Assembly (NCBI GenBank): GCA_030549495.1
Contig: JAUIRK010000953.1
Span: 214,001 to 278,000 of the forward strand
DNA: 64,000 nucleotides
Direction of reading: 5' to 3'
From: Nectonema munidae
Taxonomy: Eukaryota > Nematomorpha > Nectonematoida > Nectonematidae
The notes beneath the pieces were generated by a model that had not been told where the DNA came from, did no database searches, and was given only the letters and a program-made list of their open reading frames with translations. Of this stretch, positions 24,401-33,689 are shown in pieces. Position numbers and translations under genes: made by a program. How positions within the stretch are numbered: the first letter of the stretch is position 1; each line of letters opens with the position of its first letter.

Positions 24401-24916
24401 CACAATTCATAAAATTTAGGAAAGTTTATCAGCTAATGATTTATTTTTTAAGTTGTGATTTAATAAACGCAAATTTTTCATTTTAGTGATGTATTTACAA
24501 AAGTAGAGAACTGATAACATTTTGGGACATCAATTAAATTCTTTCTTACAGCGTCAATATTTGGTTCAGCCAAAACTTCTGAAAATATTTTTGAAAATGA
24601 TTTTTCCAATAAGTTAAAAGTTAAAATATAATTTAAATATATCTTATTTTATAAACATAATGTATGTTTTCATATGAATACATTCACTTCTCTGTCTCGT
24701 TTTACTTCGATCTACCAAGAAGCTTCGCAGCTACATATGTTGAATTTAGAACACACCGATTTTATCTCCCTTTTACATGCTAATAGCCTGACGATTATAT
24801 TCAGTACTAACTGAACGGATAAAAATCTTGACACACAAGAAATCATTTTCTTTACATATTCACCACAAAAGCCCTTACCTCCGCTTTTTACTTGACCTAA
24901 GTTGATAGAACTTCAT
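11490..24916 (-). CDS. Unrecognised Ser/Lys-rich protein, three-exon gene
   Basis: I join coding exons 24916-24879, 23869-23559 and 12418-11490. Each junction has a good splice pair (GGAG|gtaagg to ttgcag|A; GAAG|gtattt to actag|AC), and the phases (2, then 1) fit without a stop, giving 1278 nt and 425 residues. The product starts MKFYQLRSSKKRRYSLN. It has no signal peptide, membrane segment or domain I know. The last 300 residues are very rich in Ser, Lys and Thr with poly-Ser tracts, so mostly disordered. Visible short motifs are RSLSLP (fits the 14-3-3 mode I form), KRSNS and KRSFS (basophilic kinase sites) and several SP/TP followed by K/R. A nuclear or cytoskeletal regulatory protein is a guess only. 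The ATG may not be the true first codon if a further 5' exon exists, but an in-frame stop lies four codons upstream of it. Confidence 0.7.
12495..12615. mobile_element. TTAA MITE, TCGTCTGCTTTT family, copy E (diverged)
   Basis: TTAA at both ends, with TTAAACCTTTTGACCCC on the left and, inverted, TTAAGCCATTTGATCACAG on the right. The interior keeps GTAGTCTGCTTTTTCTGTG, related to the core of copies A-C. It lies just inside the 11-kb intron of the Ser/Lys-rich gene. Confidence 0.6.
13044..13237. mobile_element. hAT MITE with perfect 8-bp target duplication
   Basis: Ends are TAGAGGTTCCCAACC on the left and, inverted, CAGGGGTTCCCAACC on the right. ACTTAGAT is repeated exactly at 13036-13043 and 13238-13245. 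AGTACCCCTTGAAAA occurs twice inside. At 194 bp with no ORF this is a standard non-autonomous hAT. Confidence 0.9.
13875..14280. mobile_element. MITE with GGGTCAC palindromic ends, TTAA on the right
   Basis: The right end reads inward TTAACGGGTCACACTGGTGA and the left end CGAACGGGTCACTTGTGACC. A third related palindrome, GGGTCACCGGTGACC, lies at about 13923. The TTAA on the right and loss of it on the left suggest a worn piggyBac-type MITE of about 405 bp. No transposase sequence is present. Confidence 0.6.
14402..15156. repeat. Palindromic phrase element, AAAACGTCC type, with a nested array
   Basis: The left arm (14402-14460) repeats CCGAAACTAAAACGTC-like phrases; the right arm (about 15094-15150) carries the reverse complement, GGACGTTTTGATTGAGGAC and similar, and closes with TTTTGACCAGGAACTC. 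Between the arms lies a second array of another phrase (14727-14880). There is no ORF. The closing end is shared with copies at 24091 and 37577. Confidence 0.6.
14727..14880. repeat. Direct phrase array, AAAATCCTCGAAAAC type
   Basis: Opening with GGTTTCTAGTCAAAATC, the array runs through about five tandem units of roughly 31 bp (CGAAAACTAAAATCCTCAC, CGAAAACTAAAATGCCCAC and variants). It lies between the arms of the larger palindrome, so it looks like a nested copy of a sister element. Confidence 0.6.
15424..15704. mobile_element. hAT-type MITE, CAGTGGCG ends
   Basis: The ends are CAGTGGCGAATCCAG and, inverted, AAGTGGCGGATCTAG. CTTGAGCT is repeated exactly at 15416-15423 and 15705-15712. Poly-G runs lie just inside both ends. 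At 281 bp without an ORF it is non-autonomous. A solo end of the same family is at 28980-29017. Confidence 0.85.
16625..19136. mobile_element. 2.5-kb TA-flanked non-autonomous transposon inside piggyBac A
   Basis: The ends are CACTGTAAAAAGTGCG and, inverted, CACTGTAAAAAATCTG. TA is duplicated at the site, and removing the insert restores the transposase reading (AGACTA then TATTGG). Subterminal regions are full of GTGTTTA/TTTAAAC words. There is no transposase ORF. A minisatellite fills 18040-18500 and the rest is AT-rich. Ends and TA target suit a Tc1/mariner-like element, but the superfamily is uncertain. Confidence 0.8.
18040..18500. repeat. Minisatellite, about 37-bp unit
   Basis: About twelve imperfect tandem units contain GGTACCAATGATCTTTAACA followed by GGACCTAGAATCAC. 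Early units are short and diverged, while the units from about 18215 to 18450 are close to each other. It lies wholly within the TA-flanked insertion. Confidence 0.8.
19355..19674 (+). mobile_element. 320-bp retroelement-like insertion with CTT tail
   Basis: CTTATTATGGACAC is repeated exactly at 19341-19354 and 19675-19688, and removing the insert restores the transposase frame (AYYGH, then HFLKQFMKG). The right end has AATAAA followed by eight or so CTT units. A long target duplication, AATAAA and a simple-repeat tail suit a 5'-truncated LINE or a SINE. No coding sequence remains, so the family is open. Confidence 0.75.
20540..22470. other. Gene-free part of the 11-kb intron
   Basis: No exon or transposase piece is visible. 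It holds the phrase array at 21088-21197. The stretch 21225-21360 is GC-richer (GCGGTGCGATTTTTGAATCG and near) without an open frame that I recognise. Confidence 0.35.
21088..21197. repeat. Palindromic phrase array, GACATTTCGTA type, second copy
   Basis: The left arm has AAGTCATTTCACACC and GCTCATTTCATACCC; the right arm, after an A-rich spacer, has GGTACGAAACG and CTACGAAATGTCCTGCACCC. Its layout matches the array at 6272-6405, but the words differ by several bases. Confidence 0.5.
22480..23450 (+). pseudogene. CR1/Jockey-group LINE reverse transcriptase fragment
   Basis: The reading begins with NRPISNLPALLKLFEK, the RT fingers motif, continues through SFDLTKAFDNV (palm, first Asp) and HNGLLQGS, loses about 15 residues, then has VILYADDIYTFSS with the YADD active site near 22950. 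The following NLTELANI and WLEQHAS are split from LNQAKTKCILFSPNF by a hAT MITE. Frameshifts and stops are present. The ends of the LINE were not found. It is inside the intron of the Ser/Lys-rich gene, in the opposite orientation to that gene. Confidence 0.8.
23064..23350. mobile_element. hAT MITE inserted in the LINE
   Basis: The ends are CAGTGCTTCTCA and, inverted, CAGGGTTTCTCAATCC. ATCTAAA is repeated on both sides (8 bp with one mismatch if the neighbouring base is counted). TGGACCCC words occur near the right end. At 287 bp without an ORF, it separates WLEQ..AS from LNQAKTK of the LINE. Confidence 0.8.
23559..23869 (-). CDS. Internal exon of the Ser/Lys-rich gene
   Basis: The 311-nt exon lies between ttgcag and gtattt. 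It completes an Arg codon, then reads YSLNMFVPMMKSNYNIF, KGPGPSFSIGEVCNHIKIP and ends PLPVIYE plus one base. The part around GPGPSFSIGEVCNHIKIPRG is the least repetitive in the protein and the best probe for distant relatives. No domain recognised. Confidence 0.7.
24091..24232. repeat. Palindromic phrase element, AAAATCCCCGAAAAC type
   Basis: The left arm repeats AAAATCCCGAAAACTAAAAT and ATCCCCGAAAACTAAGG; the right arm is the inverse (CTTTAGTTTTCGGGAATTTT, GAGATTTTAGC) and closes with TTTTGACTAGGATAGGAACC. It sits in the first intron of the Ser/Lys-rich gene. Confidence 0.6.
24879..24916 (-). CDS. First coding exon of the Ser/Lys-rich gene
   Basis: Twelve codons (MKFYQLRSSKKR) plus two bases end at the donor GGAG|gtaagg, a near-consensus site. 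The phase fits the next exon exactly, and an in-frame TAA lies upstream of the ATG, so this ATG is the likely start if the exon extends upstream as 5' UTR. It is too short to be found by ORF length alone and rests on the splice logic. Confidence 0.6.
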
Positions 24917-25431
24917 CGAGTCTAAATATTCTTTTTAAAGCTTTGTTAAACATTCTTACTATATTCCTCGCTTACACTTATTTTGGAATTTACAAAATCG
25001 CCTTTAAATTTGAAAAGCGTGCTTTTGAGCTGATAATGTTGCATAAAAAAGCTGTTATTATTGCAATTTTGTGAAAAAAAATACTCCTTAGAAATTTTGA
25101 AAATACGTAAAAAGGCTTGTCTACAATTTGGAAATAGAAACTTCAGAAATAAAAACAAAATATGGATCCTTGAGCCAGCATATGTTTCAAAGTTCTGCGT
25201 GGCTCTGTCCTCACACACAAGATTTATTGCTCTTTCCCATAAATTCATTACACCGTGAGTGTTTCTAAAACTTTTTCTACTCAAAGGCCTTCGTTTCCAT
25301 CTAACTTTAATGTTTGCGGTTGATCTTGCACATTTTTATCTTAGTCTTAATATTGCGGAAAGTAAAGTTAAAATAAGACTATCTTCACATTAGAGAAGAG
25401 AGGATACGGATGCGTATATCATAATTGCTAT

Positions 25432-25600
25432 TGTGGGGCGTGAGTAAGGTTGGTTAGATACTGGATTTCGATAACTCAAGGTCTTGGGTTCGATCCCGCA
25501 TCATGCCTACTTTCTTCATAGTTCGATACAAGCGACGCAATTGTGCCTTCTCGATGAAAACACCCCACGCTCGCTACCTTTACCTAAGCAAAAGCAAGTT
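25432..25600 (+). repeat. tRNA-derived SINE
   Basis: A pol III B box, GGTTCGATCCC at 25487-25497, follows an A-box-like TAAGGTTGGTTAGA 45 nt earlier. The head looks like a tRNA gene (GTGGGGCG at its start), but no closing acceptor stem is present and an unrelated body follows (to about 25600). This suits a SINE rather than a working tRNA gene. Confidence 0.55.
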
Positions 25601-25609
25601 TCATGCTTC

Positions 25610-27420
25610 TTAAAAATTTGAGAGAGATGTCAATGTATATGTGTTATCATAAAGACGTACTTATATAAAATTTTAGATAGAAAAATTCCAAAAAAATCTT
25701 TATAGGAAAAAGAAAATCTTTGAAAATTGTGGATGAGGATGTTGAAACTTATATGATCCGCGGAAATTTTTTTGCGGATAATGCACATCTGTGTATGTGG
25801 ATGCGATTATCCGAAAGATGTTTAGTTCACATGTATCTGCATTATACTCACTATTCACAGATGCACTAAGTCCAATTTCTACAATACCATATGTTAAAGG
25901 GAATAAAAGTATCTTGGCCATTTTTGAATAGTATGATGCGTAGGGAATTTTAGCTTTTTTATATCAAAATTGATATTTACCTCTGTTGAAAAACACAAAT
26001 GTATCCCTTCCTGGAATTTTAACAAATGGATTTTACATTTTTCTTAGATAATTTAATTCACAAGGAAGATGAAAAAAATTAATGACAATAAAATCTTACA
26101 AGAAACTGAGAAGCACTAAGTTAAAGTCTTTAGGATTAAAAAACAATTCAAACTTTCTTAGCTTCAAAAGTAATGAATATTACAAGACTCTAGAATTAAA
26201 TCATGTAAAACACTAATGATCTTAGAAATTTAAACGAACAAATCACATCGTTTAACGAATATAATTAAAAATTTGTTTGTAAATTTAGTAAAATCAGTAA
26301 AACTTACAAACTCCTTCTCTGTGAAACTTTTGCTTTGGCGATAAAACTTTAAGCGCTCTAAAAAATGTTTTTAAGAGAAAATAAAGAGTAATAGACTTTT
26401 GCGTGAATCAAAATAAATACGTCCTCAATTTGCCTTATTTCAAAATTTTGCTTATGTAAATGAGATGAGTATATTTCGAAAAAGCGCAAAATTTACATAA
26501 AATATTTGCTATTTTAATTTTGAATATTTTTTCAAAGTTACTAGCAAAGCAACACTGTTTTAACTTCCTGGAACGCAAATTATACACTAAAATTTGAACT
26601 GTCTAACTTTTTTCTTAGTGAAACTGAGCATAGTAAAGGTGTCAACGTTAAACCGCGCCATTTTATTTACCTCTTTTTGAAGCTTAATGATTTATATGTC
26701 AGGTAAAAATACTGAAAGAAATATAATAACTTCTGTTAAAGAGTGAGAAAACCGTTTTCATAAAAAATTTTTCATTGGAAAAAGCCTTGATGATTAGCAG
26801 TGCATGAGATGTGATATCGCACAAACCTTACTTCTCTCAACATCAAAATTTTGATGTCATTTTTCTGTACAAAAAGTCATCAGTGTACACTTCTTGTCAA
26901 CAACAATACACGTCGTGTGTACGATAGAAATATCATGTCTTAAATATCATCATAGTGACGTGAAATAATATAAATTGAAGACTTCTAACGTAATAAGCAT
27001 GGAAGATGATGATACCACAATCAAAATATCGACAAGTGCAAGCAATCTCAAAACCAGAAAGCTTCCCATTTAAAGTCTTTGTGGCTCTCCTTCAGTTGAC
27101 GCCCCAAATAGCCAGCCAAAAAGCAGATTTATGTATTTTTTTTATCAAATACATATTCTATAGATAGCCAAGCAAATATCCTTCCGTGATATGAATGAAA
27201 TGTCTACCCTTCGGTGTCGTATTCATTTGTAGCGATTCAAAAGATACAAGCATCTGCTAAGCAGGCGTACGTACTATATGCGTGTATTTTCCGTAGGTTT
27301 TACAATTCATTGTAAGCACAGGGGCACACGTAGTCGGACGATGATTTTTTCGCGCATTGAAATTTCTACAAAAGCCGAAGGTATACAAAATAAGAAGACA
27401 ACCTGCTATAAGCATAATTA
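25610..27420. other. Gene-free stretch
   Basis: No supported gene. At 26999-27073 a short plus-strand open frame, MEDDDTTIKISTSASNLKTR, has coding-like composition but no clear donor or partner exon. CATCAAAATTTTGATG near 26840 is a small perfect palindrome. Confidence 0.3.
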
Positions 27421-27426
27421 CATTAT

Positions 27427-27745
27427 TAACCCTTGCAGTGCGCATATAGGAGTTTTACGTCAAAGGAAACTTTGAGCTCACTTTTAACTAATTTAATATT
27501 TATCAATGAAAATTTCAGGGGATATAGTCTATTTTTCATTCGAACAAAAGAATATACGAAAAAAGCAGTTTTAATATTTATTAACGCCATCTATAAAAAC
27601 AAAAAAAAACCTAATTTAATATTTGTTATAAAAAAGTTATCAAATTTGAGAATTATCAAAAATCAATGTTTTAAATAAAATCAAGAATGAAAAAAAAAGT
27701 TATAAATGAGCATATTTACATATTTTCACATTCAGTGCAAGTAAA
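27427..27745. mobile_element. Probable piggyBac-type MITE
   Basis: The left end reads TTAACCCTTGCAGTGCGCA; the right end, inverted, reads TTTACTTGCACTGAATGTG, a weak match. The interior contains TTAACGCCATCTA, a word found in both subterminal regions of the complete piggyBac at 52273-55695. It may be a distant non-autonomous relative. Confidence 0.4.
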
Positions 27746-27749
27746 TATT

Positions 27750-28975
27750 CTATAATTTCTACAGATAGATCTAATTTCTATAATAATAATTAGTAATTTA
27801 ATTTTTTAAAAAAAACATTAACTTTGGAGTTTATCCCGTTTTACATCTCAAAACATTGAAAAGGCTATAATTAAACAAAGTAGGGATACAATACGCAACC
27901 TTTCATCTCGTTACACAAAGAGGAGAGAAGTAGATACAAAGATCATTTATCATGAACATTCATTTTGTCCAAATATTATATTCGATTATCATATTTATAT
28001 ATTGATTCGATTATATTAACATTACCCTGGCGACAGGTTTAAAATGGCTATAAAAAAGTAGTTAATATATATATGTAAGAACATGCTTTTAGTTGAATAC
28101 TCAATTACATAAACTTCATTCCTTGATTTTCTATAGTCTCTGCATCTAAAGTTTTATTTTCAATTATTTTTATCCCTTTCTTGAAATATCTGATGCCTAT
28201 TTTTAAAATAATTCAGAAAGGTACTACCGCACCTAGGTTAAGTTGAACCTAAAGTTAAAAATTACATAAATTAACCATAGAAGTTCAAAGTTATGCTACC
28301 AATTTGATATCTATGGTTAACAAATATCATTTAAATTTCAGAAAGGGGTCAGATGATCTGCTTTCGGTCCTAAGATGTCATGTAAAAAATCTATCTTTTC
28401 TATATTGATATGATATTTCATATATTTATATGCCTTACTCAATCATTTAAAAATGTCTACCATTTAAGTCAATATTTCCAAAATTGAACGTGAAACTACG
28501 ATTAGTATAATAACTAATAAGGTTCAGACTTTTGAGCGATAATTTTTCCAATTGACGCAGTAATTTTATTTTAACTCAAAACTTCCACTAATGAAAAAAT
28601 TTTCATCATCTAAGTCAAACTTTTGGTCAATGTTTTACGGTTTCTATTTTTTATTGTTTATATGAAAAATACACTTAAACCAGTAAATCAAACACTGTAG
28701 TGAACGTAATCGATTATTGTTGATAGCAATTCACTATTAATACAATATTTTCACACCCCCCCTCCCATTGAACGTTGAAAAAAAAATTTTTACTGGATAT
28801 AATAATTAAGTTGATTTTATTTTGATAAAGTAGCTTTTATTTTAATACCACATGAATAAAATACTATTCTGATAAAATTTAATTATGTTTTTTTTATAAA
28901 ACTACAAACTTCCCTTATTATATGACAAAAAAATTGTGAATAGCGTCAATAAAAAAGCTTTAAAAATTTTTTTTC
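27750..28975. other. Gene-free stretch
   Basis: AT-rich sequence without coding matches or pairable repeat ends. Confidence 0.35.
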
Positions 28976-28979
28976 AACT

Positions 28980-29017
28980 TGTGCCCCCCATAAAAAAATT
29001 TCTGGATACGCCACTGG
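28980..29017. repeat. Solo end of the CAGTGGCG MITE family
   Basis: Read inward it is CAGTGGCGTATCCAGAAATT followed by a poly-T and a G run, matching the left end of the complete MITE at 15424 (CAGTGGCGAATCCAGAAATT). No opposite end was found with confidence; C-rich sequence at 28752 is a possible trace. Confidence 0.55.
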
Positions 29018-29125
29018 GTGGTGGAAGCGTAGTGTCTCCATTCAGTTGGTCTGGGTTCGAGTCAGGCTCATGCCAGGCATGGAAAGACTATTCTGCCGTT
29101 GGATGCGAAACTAAGAACTGAAAAA
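29018..29125 (+). repeat. Possible SINE head with pol III B box
   Basis: GGGTTCGAGTC at 29053-29063 fits the tRNA B box, with GTGGAAGCGTAGTG about 30 nt before it as a poor A box. It is followed by TCATGCCAGGCATGG. The match is weaker than the SINE at 25432, and the two do not obviously belong to one family. Confidence 0.35.
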
Positions 29126-30180
29126 TACTATTGAACTAAAAATTTATACCATTGAAAAATTTTGATAATGTCAATATTGAACGATGGAATGTAAAACCGA
29201 CACTATTTAATTCAAACGTTTCATCCGTGGATGGAAATATTAGAAATATTATCCGAAATCCTATTTAAAAAATTTGATTAATATATTTTACTTGTGCTAG
29301 AACGTGGAATGCGAGTGCAATTTAAATGTTTTAAGCGAAGTGATATATCGGGCAAAATGGTGACAATGCTATTTTGGCTAAAATGTCATGAAATCGCGTA
29401 AAATGTGTACACAGTGCCTCGTGTATTTTACGTATCGATCATGATCATCTCCTTTTTTATCAGGAGCATTCTGTTATATGGAAGACCGTTGTGAAAACAC
29501 AAATACAAAATAAATAAAATGATCGATTTTCTAATCACACCGAAATATCAACTTCACTAAAAAGGGGTTAAAAATCTCCCAAATTTGAATTTGTTTACAT
29601 GCCGCTACAAACCATCAACATCGAAAAAGGCTTACACAAAATAAGCATGAAAATGTGTACACCAACGCAACACCTGGATTTTCTTATCACGCACATTTGA
29701 ATCAGGATAGCAGAGTAGAAGGGATGAAAGGTTGGCGTGGTTGCTAGAAACACAAAATGGCATTCCCTCAAACACTATCGCCTACAAATTTAGCTTAAAC
29801 TCTCGTTCAAAAAACCTCTAAAGCAAAAACTAAAAGAGAAGCATTAAGAAAAACCTCAATCACACAATCTTTCTCCCCAGCCCTTCGCAACTGATAGGAC
29901 GTGTGACACGAATCAAATTCAGGAATCTTCTACAAATATTTACCTACTAAATTTTATGGAAAAAATTTTACTTTTTGGAGGCATGTCTTTCTATGCCCCT
30001 TCACGCAAACAACAACACCTTCATCTATATACCACAATAACGTTTCTTTATACTTAAGCTTCACGGCACATCTTCTTTCTACACGGACCAAATTACACTC
30101 TAGCTCTCATTTTGGCTATAGTTGACAAGTGCTCACTCATACTCAACCAATTTCTAAATGTGCCGCCAACGTGTAAATAT
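29126..30180. other. Gene-free stretch
   Basis: No supported gene. Near 29340-29410 phrase-like words (GGGCAAAATGGTGAC, GGCTAAAATGTCATG, CGTAAAATGTGTAC) suggest another worn phrase array. Confidence 0.3.
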
Positions 30181-30184
30181 TTGG

Positions 30185-30276
30185 AAATCTATTGTCTGGG
30201 TTATGATTAGTGTAGAATTAGCATTAGTTGAGGTTAGATTTAGTGTTAGCGTAATCGTACATACATACATTTACAC
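30185..30276. repeat. Dispersed repeat, second copy at 57028-57127
   Basis: From AAATCTATTGTC to ACATACATACATTTACAC this aligns with 57028-57127 with a few substitutions and one short gap, sharing GATTAGTGTAGAATT and GGTTAGATTTAGTGT. Neither copy has an ORF. Flanks differ, so this is a mobile repeat rather than a segmental duplication. Confidence 0.65.
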
Positions 30277-30372
30277 TGGTGTCAGGAAAAATCTCGGGTG
30301 AAAAAAATCCCGCCCAAAAAAATCTCCCTGGAAAATATCCGCGAAAATTTGCCCCAGATAAAATCTCCTTCT
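30277..30372. repeat. Phrase array, AAAAATCTCGGG type (one arm)
   Basis: Related words AGGAAAAATCTCGGGTG, AAAAAAATCCCGCCC, AAAAAAATCTCCCTGG, AAAATATCCGCG and ATAAAATCTCCTTC follow each other at 16-20-bp steps. No inverted partner arm was seen. It abuts the dispersed repeat at 30185-30276. Confidence 0.5.
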
Positions 30373-30379
30373 TTTCTCT

Positions 30380-33270
30380 TTTTTATTTTTCTTGGCAAAT
30401 AAGTTTGAAAAAAAAATTATATAGACTTGAACTAAGTTTGAACTAACAGTGGCCTCACCTTTTTAAGGTTTTATTAATGGCGACGAACGGATGGAAGGTT
30501 GTTGTTGTTGTGCCTGAAAACTAAAGAAAAATAAAAGCTCACGTCTTATGTTTAAATTTTTGAATGGAATGCTATGTAAATTGAAAAATGCATAGCTAAA
30601 CCTTTTCAAATGATCAACCTAGTTTGAATTTCATGCAAAAATAATACAAATATTTAAGTTTGCTTCTTAATTCATATATAAAAAACTATACATATTTTTT
30701 TTCTAAGTTTTTTAAATAGAACACAGCTTACTCGTATCCTTGATTTCCAAATGTAAAATATCGGCTCATCAAATAATAATAACCTTGGGAAAATACATAA
30801 ATGAAAAAAAAATAAACTTTTCTATATAAATTCCCAAATTTAGATGCTTTTTGGCTGCGCAAATCGCTTTACTATAATCAAAGACTTAAAATTCGGATTT
30901 GGAAAATTTTTCTACAAAAATAGACATGATCCCAAGAATTCACGTTATCAAAGATCCCAGGAAATAAACAGTAAATGGAACAAAAATAGAAGAAACTTTC
31001 TGAAATATATCGGAAAATAAGAGAAAACACAAAAAAAAAAAATTATTATGTTGTACAATTCAAAGATTTTAGATGAAACATTTTAATTTAATGTTGCAAT
31101 TTAATATTACACTACATGTAGATATAGTTTTTGAAGCGTTTGCAATGCTCAATTTTGGCTACTAGAGATGTTTTAGCTTTTAACAGGTTTTGCACATGAC
31201 ACGTTTTGAAGAAGTATCAATAGATAATAATTATATACGTTGATGATTATGAATACATATAATACATCCTTGTCCTCCTTTAACCATGACGCACACAATT
31301 TCTTGGATTTAAGGTCCTTCTATAACAACGTACTCAATGCGGTCCCCTTTTTCTGGATAAACTGGGTTTACCCGTTTCAAGCAAAATGGGGGCACCAGAG
31401 AGCCAATAAAAAGGAAAAGCAAGTGATTAAACTCTGAAAGCTAATGCCAAAAAAGATTAAACCATATGAAAATAATATTTTAAAATGAAGGATTCCATTT
31501 TAGATATGTATTCGAAGTAGTGAAATGCATTTTAAAAGCTCTTTACCTTGATTGCTTGGAATTTAGGCCTCTTAATAGTTAATACTTATAGATGTATTGA
31601 TTTTAAACCAAATTAATGGAATCATCCAATCCACAAATGAGTCCAGGATTAGCAGTCATTTGATGTATGCTTTTAGAGGCGACCATCTGTGTTGTTGAAG
31701 TCTAATCTAAAGTAAAGACGAATAAGAGATGGAATTGGCAAATAATAAGGACCTATTCCAGAAGACGTTTCATGGAACACGGCAATTTATGAAACACTTC
31801 ACTTTCTTTGTGCACAACCGGCCTCCTACTTTCCACATTTTTAACAAAACAAATGTGTTCCATTGATCACGGCGTTCTATGGGTGCTACTTGCCAATGCT
31901 AATGATGCAATATAAAAATTTTTACTTTACCATTTTATGCTTTGAAGGAATGAGAGGTGGTGAAGACGACCAATAAAAAGAGGGATGAGAGTGCATAATA
32001 ACAAATTGAAGTTAAGGATATGTTTGTGCAAATTATTGATTTGAAAAAGTGATAACAGCACTACTAATGAGAATATAAACTTTGTTTTTGGCGTTATTTA
32101 GATGAACGGTGGTGACTTGAGAAAAGCGTAAATAAAAGAGTTGATGTGTGCAACACAACTCAAAATCATGTAACAAAGTTTTGCTGAAAATGTGAAAAAG
32201 TTGGACAAAGAAGGCTACAAAGTGCAGACATTAATCTTCATAATCCTCACTCTCTCTCAGTAAGGGATGACGTAGAATGTCTGAGACAATAAAATGTTGA
32301 TGTTATTAAGAGAATCTTCATATTTTTTTTTCATACAAGAAAAAAAGTAATAAGAGGAAAGAGCTTGATTAATATTCTTAGAAATAGCAATAAGGTTTCC
32401 AAGTATTTTTCATTTCACAAGAATAACAACTCTATAACTTATATATATAACTATAATATAATACAGAAACGCAAAAGCGTACACACAACACAGGCCAGTC
32501 GATGACAGGCGTAGAGAAGGAGGCAGGCATCTGAACCCTTCTCCTTAAAATCTATTGAGATATATATACACCTTATTTTCTAAATTTTAATAAAACAATT
32601 CTTCGCGCTGCCTGAAACTATTCCATTATCCTAAAAAAACATTACACAAAAAATTTTAGTGTAAAAAACGTTTTAAAAGATCCGCTTAAAGTTCAAAATA
32701 AATTGCTAAATTTGTGTAGCTCTAAGATCAGTAGTCCCCTATTACACATAAAAAACCACTATAAAACTCCAGTTGAAATATAATTCACAGCGTAATTTAT
32801 ATTCTATAATCTAAAAATGAAAAAAAAAATTTTGAACATAAATATATGAATCAATTTTATAGTATAATGATGAGTATCAAAATTAATATTCATACCTCAT
32901 TGGAAATTTTGATACTGAAAAAATTTGTTATATTATAGATTCCAAATAAAATCTAAACTTCAAAGGTAAATAAATTCACTTGTGAAATGACTAAAAATTT
33001 GAATATAGTCTTTGGAGAATAGCATGAAAACAAATCGTTCAAAAATCAGTACAATATATCGGACGGCAAACATACCACGATTTTAAAAAGGTCACAAATT
33101 AATCAAAAATATTAAAAAAAACTTTTTAAATGTTTGTCAAATATCAATCACTTTTTGACAAGTTTGGTTAATTTTTATAAAAAATAAATGTCACGATCAG
33201 ATTCGCAATCAATCATTTAGTAGGTTCACGCCAAAATTTTGTAAAAATTAGCAATCATTCAAGAAAAACC
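30380..33270. other. Gene-free stretch
   Basis: No supported gene. At about 31750-31870 short repeated words (CGTTTCATGGAACACGG, AATGTGTTCCATTGATCACGG) may be a worn phrase palindrome. A C/G-run pair at 33276-33312 (nine G, later about eighteen C) with CGTCACTGAGG is probably the end of another hAT-type MITE. Confidence 0.3.
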
Positions 33271-33520
33271 GAGGGGGGGGGCTAAAATAGTAACCCCCCC
33301 CCCCCCCCCTCGCCCTCGTCACTGAGGAAATGTAAATAGGCAGTCACTAATAGGGTTAAGCCTTCGGCATTAGCTAACATTTTTTAATCGCAAGAACCTA
33401 GTTTGCACACAAACTTGTTCATCAATAAACAAGACAAAGATCACCTTTTTTTCAATGGTGCTAATGGAACATCAGTGGCATCAAGCATCACAGAAAAGGG
33501 CAAACGAAAAGTTTCCATAG

Positions 33521-33563
33521 ATGGAAAATTTGCCTACAATTTTAATCTTCTTATCTCGCTAGA
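33521..33563 (+). repeat. Left copy of a 43-bp repeat flanking the MULE
   Basis: ATGGAAAATTTGCCTACAAT and the following bases recur in direct orientation at 35428-35472, beyond the far side of the MULE coding region. They may belong to terminal regions of the MULE or to a repeat it inserted into. Confidence 0.5.
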
Positions 33564-33689
33564 TATAATCTTTAACACATGCTTGGGTATGAGAAGCGAA
33601 AAACTTCCTTACATTGAAAAGTAGCTTACATTGTAATTATACGTAGCCTACAACACGAGAATTGTATATGAGTTTATATGATGCTTTGA

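Noticed and set aside
24946-25284. A 112-residue minus-strand frame upstream of the Ser/Lys-rich gene, and a plus-strand frame over the same bases ending at a good donor (CACC|gtgagt near 25255).
   Set aside because: Neither strand shows a known domain or a partner exon. On the minus strand it could be 5' UTR of the gene that starts at 24916. I could not decide, so no feature is given.
25432-25505. A canonical tRNA gene.
   Set aside because: The A and B boxes are good, but the 5' and 3' ends do not pair as an acceptor stem and an unrelated body follows, as in a SINE.
33276-33312. Poly-G and poly-C runs as a G-quadruplex regulatory site.
   Set aside because: Similar runs sit inside the ends of the CAGTGGCG MITE family (15451, 15663, 28752), so a worn MITE is the simpler reading.
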